Shown: piece by piece, positions 62,710-64,000 of the stretch
Position numbering within the stretch: the stretch's first letter is position 1
How the letters are laid out: each line of letters opens with the position of its first letter
DNA from: an uncultured Thermodesulfobacterium sp.
GTDB lineage: Bacteria > Desulfobacterota > Thermodesulfobacteria > Thermodesulfobacteriales > Thermodesulfobacteriaceae
Reading direction: 5' to 3'
DNA length: 64,000 bases
NCBI GenBank assembly: GCA_938091335.1
Contig: CALLJG010000005.1
Coordinates: 124,001-188,000 of the forward strand
Position numbers and translations under genes: made by a program
Notes under the pieces: model-generated
What the model saw: only the letters and a program-made list of their open reading frames with translations
The model's database searches: none
Told to the model about the DNA's origin: nothing

Positions 62710-64000
62710 ATGGAAAAACCAAGGGATAAAAAGGATGTTATGGAATTGATCAAACAGCATGATGTGAGATTTGTGAGACTCTGGTTTTCTGACATTCATG
62801 GTCAGCTCAAGAGTTTTGCCATCCATGTAGATGAGCTTGATTTAGCCTTTGAAGAGGGGATGGGTTTTGATGGCTCATCTATCAAAGGATTTGCTAGGAT
62901 TGATGAGAGTGATATGATTGCAAGACCTGATCCAACTACATTTGCAATCCTTCCCTGGAGGCCAAAGGAAAAAGCAGTGGCAAGGATGTTTTGTGACATC
63001 TTTGAACCAGATGGCACACCTTACAAAGGGGACCCACGATATATTCTTAAAAAGAATCTTGAGAAGATGAAATCCATGGGATTTACAAATTTTTATATTG
63101 GCCCTGAGCTTGAATTTTTTTATTTCAAGTCAGATAAATCACCTGAAGTCCTTGATGAGGGTGGATATTTTGATTATCCAATGGATGCTGCAGAAGATTT
63201 AAGGCGTGAAACTATACTTGCCCTTGAGTCAATGGGAATAAGGGTTGAATATTCTCATCATGAAGTCGCACCCTCTCAGCATGAGATAGACCTAAGATAT
63301 GCTGATGCACTTGAGATGGCAGATATGGTTATGACTTATAGAGTTACTGTAAAAGAAATTGCTCGTAAATACGGTGTCTATGCGACCTTTATGCCAAAAC
63401 CACTTTTTGGCAAAAATGGTAGCGGAATGCACACCCATCAATCTCTCTTTATAGGTGATAAAAATGCTTTCTTTGATCCAAATGATAAGTATTATCTTTC
63501 TGATATTGCAAAGTCATACACAGCTGGGCTTTTAAAACATATTAAGGAAATCACTCTTGTGCTTAATCAGTGGGTAAATTCTTACAAAAGACTTGTTCCA
63601 GGGTATGAAGCACCAGTATATATATGCTGGGCAAGGAGAAATCGCTCTGCACTAATAAGAATACCAATGTATAAACCAGGAAAAGAAAAAGCAACAAGAA
63701 TAGAGCTACGTTCCCCTGATCCTGCTTGCAATCCTTATCTTGCTTTTTCTTGTATGCTCTGTGCTGGACTAAAGGGAATAGAAAAGGGTTATAAACTTCC
63801 TGAACCAGTAGAGATTGATGTCTATCATCTTTCCCCAGAAGAAAGACAAAAGATGGGGATAGAAGAATTACCTGGCAGCCTTATAGAAGCAATAGAAATA
63901 GCAGAAAAGTCTGAACTTCTAAAGGAAACCCTCGGAGATCACATATTTAAAGAGCTTATTACAAGTAAAAAGATAGAATGGGATGAATACAGAATTAGAA
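62710..64000 (+). CDS. glnA: Glutamine synthetase type I (3' end cut by window edge)
   Basis: 430 residues are visible, starting at ATG 62710 after AAGGAGG. The enzyme makes glutamine from glutamate, ammonia and ATP. Recognisable parts are the N-terminal beta-grasp domain with FDGSSIKGFARI, the metal-site segments YIGPELEFF and EVAPSQHEIDLRYADALEM, the ATP-binding FMPKPLFGKNGSGMHTHQSL and RIELRSPDPACNPYLAF. No clear adenylylation tyrosine site of the enteric type is seen in this short (archaeal or Bacillus-like) form. The last few residues lie beyond 64000. Confidence 0.95.
   Translation, partial: MEKPRDKKDVMELIKQHDVRFVRLWFSDIHGQLKSFAIHVDELDLAFEEGMGFDGSSIKGFARIDESDMIARPDPTTFAILPWRPKEKAVARMFCDIFEPDGTPYKGDPRYILKKNLEKMKSMGFTNFYIGPELEFFYFKSDKSPEVLDEGGYFDYPMDAAEDLRRETILALESMGIRVEYSHHEVAPSQHEIDLRYADALEMADMVMTYRVTVKEIARKYGVYATFMPKPLFGKNGSGMHTHQSLFIGDKNAFFDPNDKYYLSDIAKSYTAGLLKHIKEITLVLNQWVNSYKRLVPGYEAPVYICWARRNRSALIRIPMYKPGKEKATRIELRSPDPACNPYLAFSCMLCAGLKGIEKGYKLPEPVEIDVYHLSPEERQKMGIEELPGSLIEAIEIAEKSELLKETLGDHIFKELITSKKIEWDEYRIR

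Noticed and set aside
1-64000. CRISPR arrays, insertion sequences, rRNA genes
   Set aside because: No regularly spaced direct repeats, transposase motifs or rRNA segments were seen on either strand.

Overview
This window is AT-rich, densely packed bacterial DNA from a Gram-negative organism: it carries a TolC-type outer-membrane protein, a TonB-dependent receptor and the Kdo activation enzyme KdsB. A bacterial STT3 oligosaccharyltransferase, an archaemetzincin, a KaiC-like ATPase paired with its helix-turn-helix partner, and a multihaem periplasmic cytochrome together suggest a thermophilic anaerobe of the Thermodesulfobacteriota type (Thermodesulfobacterium or Caldimicrobium-like). That placement is an inference from gene content; no rRNA is present to confirm it. 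Neighbouring genes commonly overlap or abut, and several convergent pairs overlap at their stop codons.

Layout. 1-7 kb: a partial multihaem cytochrome c with an internal tandem duplication, an archaemetzincin, a CHASE4-GGDEF diguanylate cyclase, a DUF1284 protein, the primary sigma factor and a UvrD-like helicase. 7-13 kb: stt3-argB-valS and a PilZ protein. 13-21 kb (minus strand): smc, a KaiC-associated HTH protein, a KaiC-like ATPase, and a large PAS/GAF/GGDEF/EAL protein with an uptake-receptor-like N-terminus. 21-31 kb: pyk, holA, a ParB-like protein, purC, a Rho-N domain protein, a short topA, folC, a cation exchanger, a tandem Usp protein and a zinc-ribbon protein. 31-37 kb: a TolC-MacA-ATPase-permease-permease efflux operon whose promoter carries a 12-bp palindrome. 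37-45 kb: an amino-acid permease, MarC, a flippase-like protein, and truB-nrnA-rbfA-DUF503-infB. 45-48 kb: kdsB, a Memo-family protein, gltX and tRNA-Pro(UGG).

From the tRNA onward the character changes. 47.96-50.6 kb is a decayed cell-surface polysaccharide locus: an intact Wzx-like flippase flanked by frameshifted remnants of a group-4 glycosyltransferase and a FkbM methyltransferase. 50.6-62.6 kb is a metallotetrapyrrole or metal uptake and chelatase cluster: TonB receptor, CobN-like chelatase large subunit, FecB-type binding protein (interrupted by an in-frame TGA), FecC permease, FecE ATPase, a shrunken and frameshifted second CobN, ChlI and ChlD. The window ends in glnA, cut by the edge.

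How it works together. The TonB receptor and the ABC importer could bring a tetrapyrrole or metal chelate into the cell, where the CobN-like subunit with the ChlI/ChlD AAA+ motor could insert or remove the metal. This resembles the Bacteroidetes hmu haem operons, which have a CobN-like HmuS, but adds a dedicated AAA+ motor. The two lesions in the cluster raise the question of whether it is live. Elsewhere, nine readable promoters share the same 16-bp spacing between -35 and -10 boxes, and several genes appear leaderless or nearly so.
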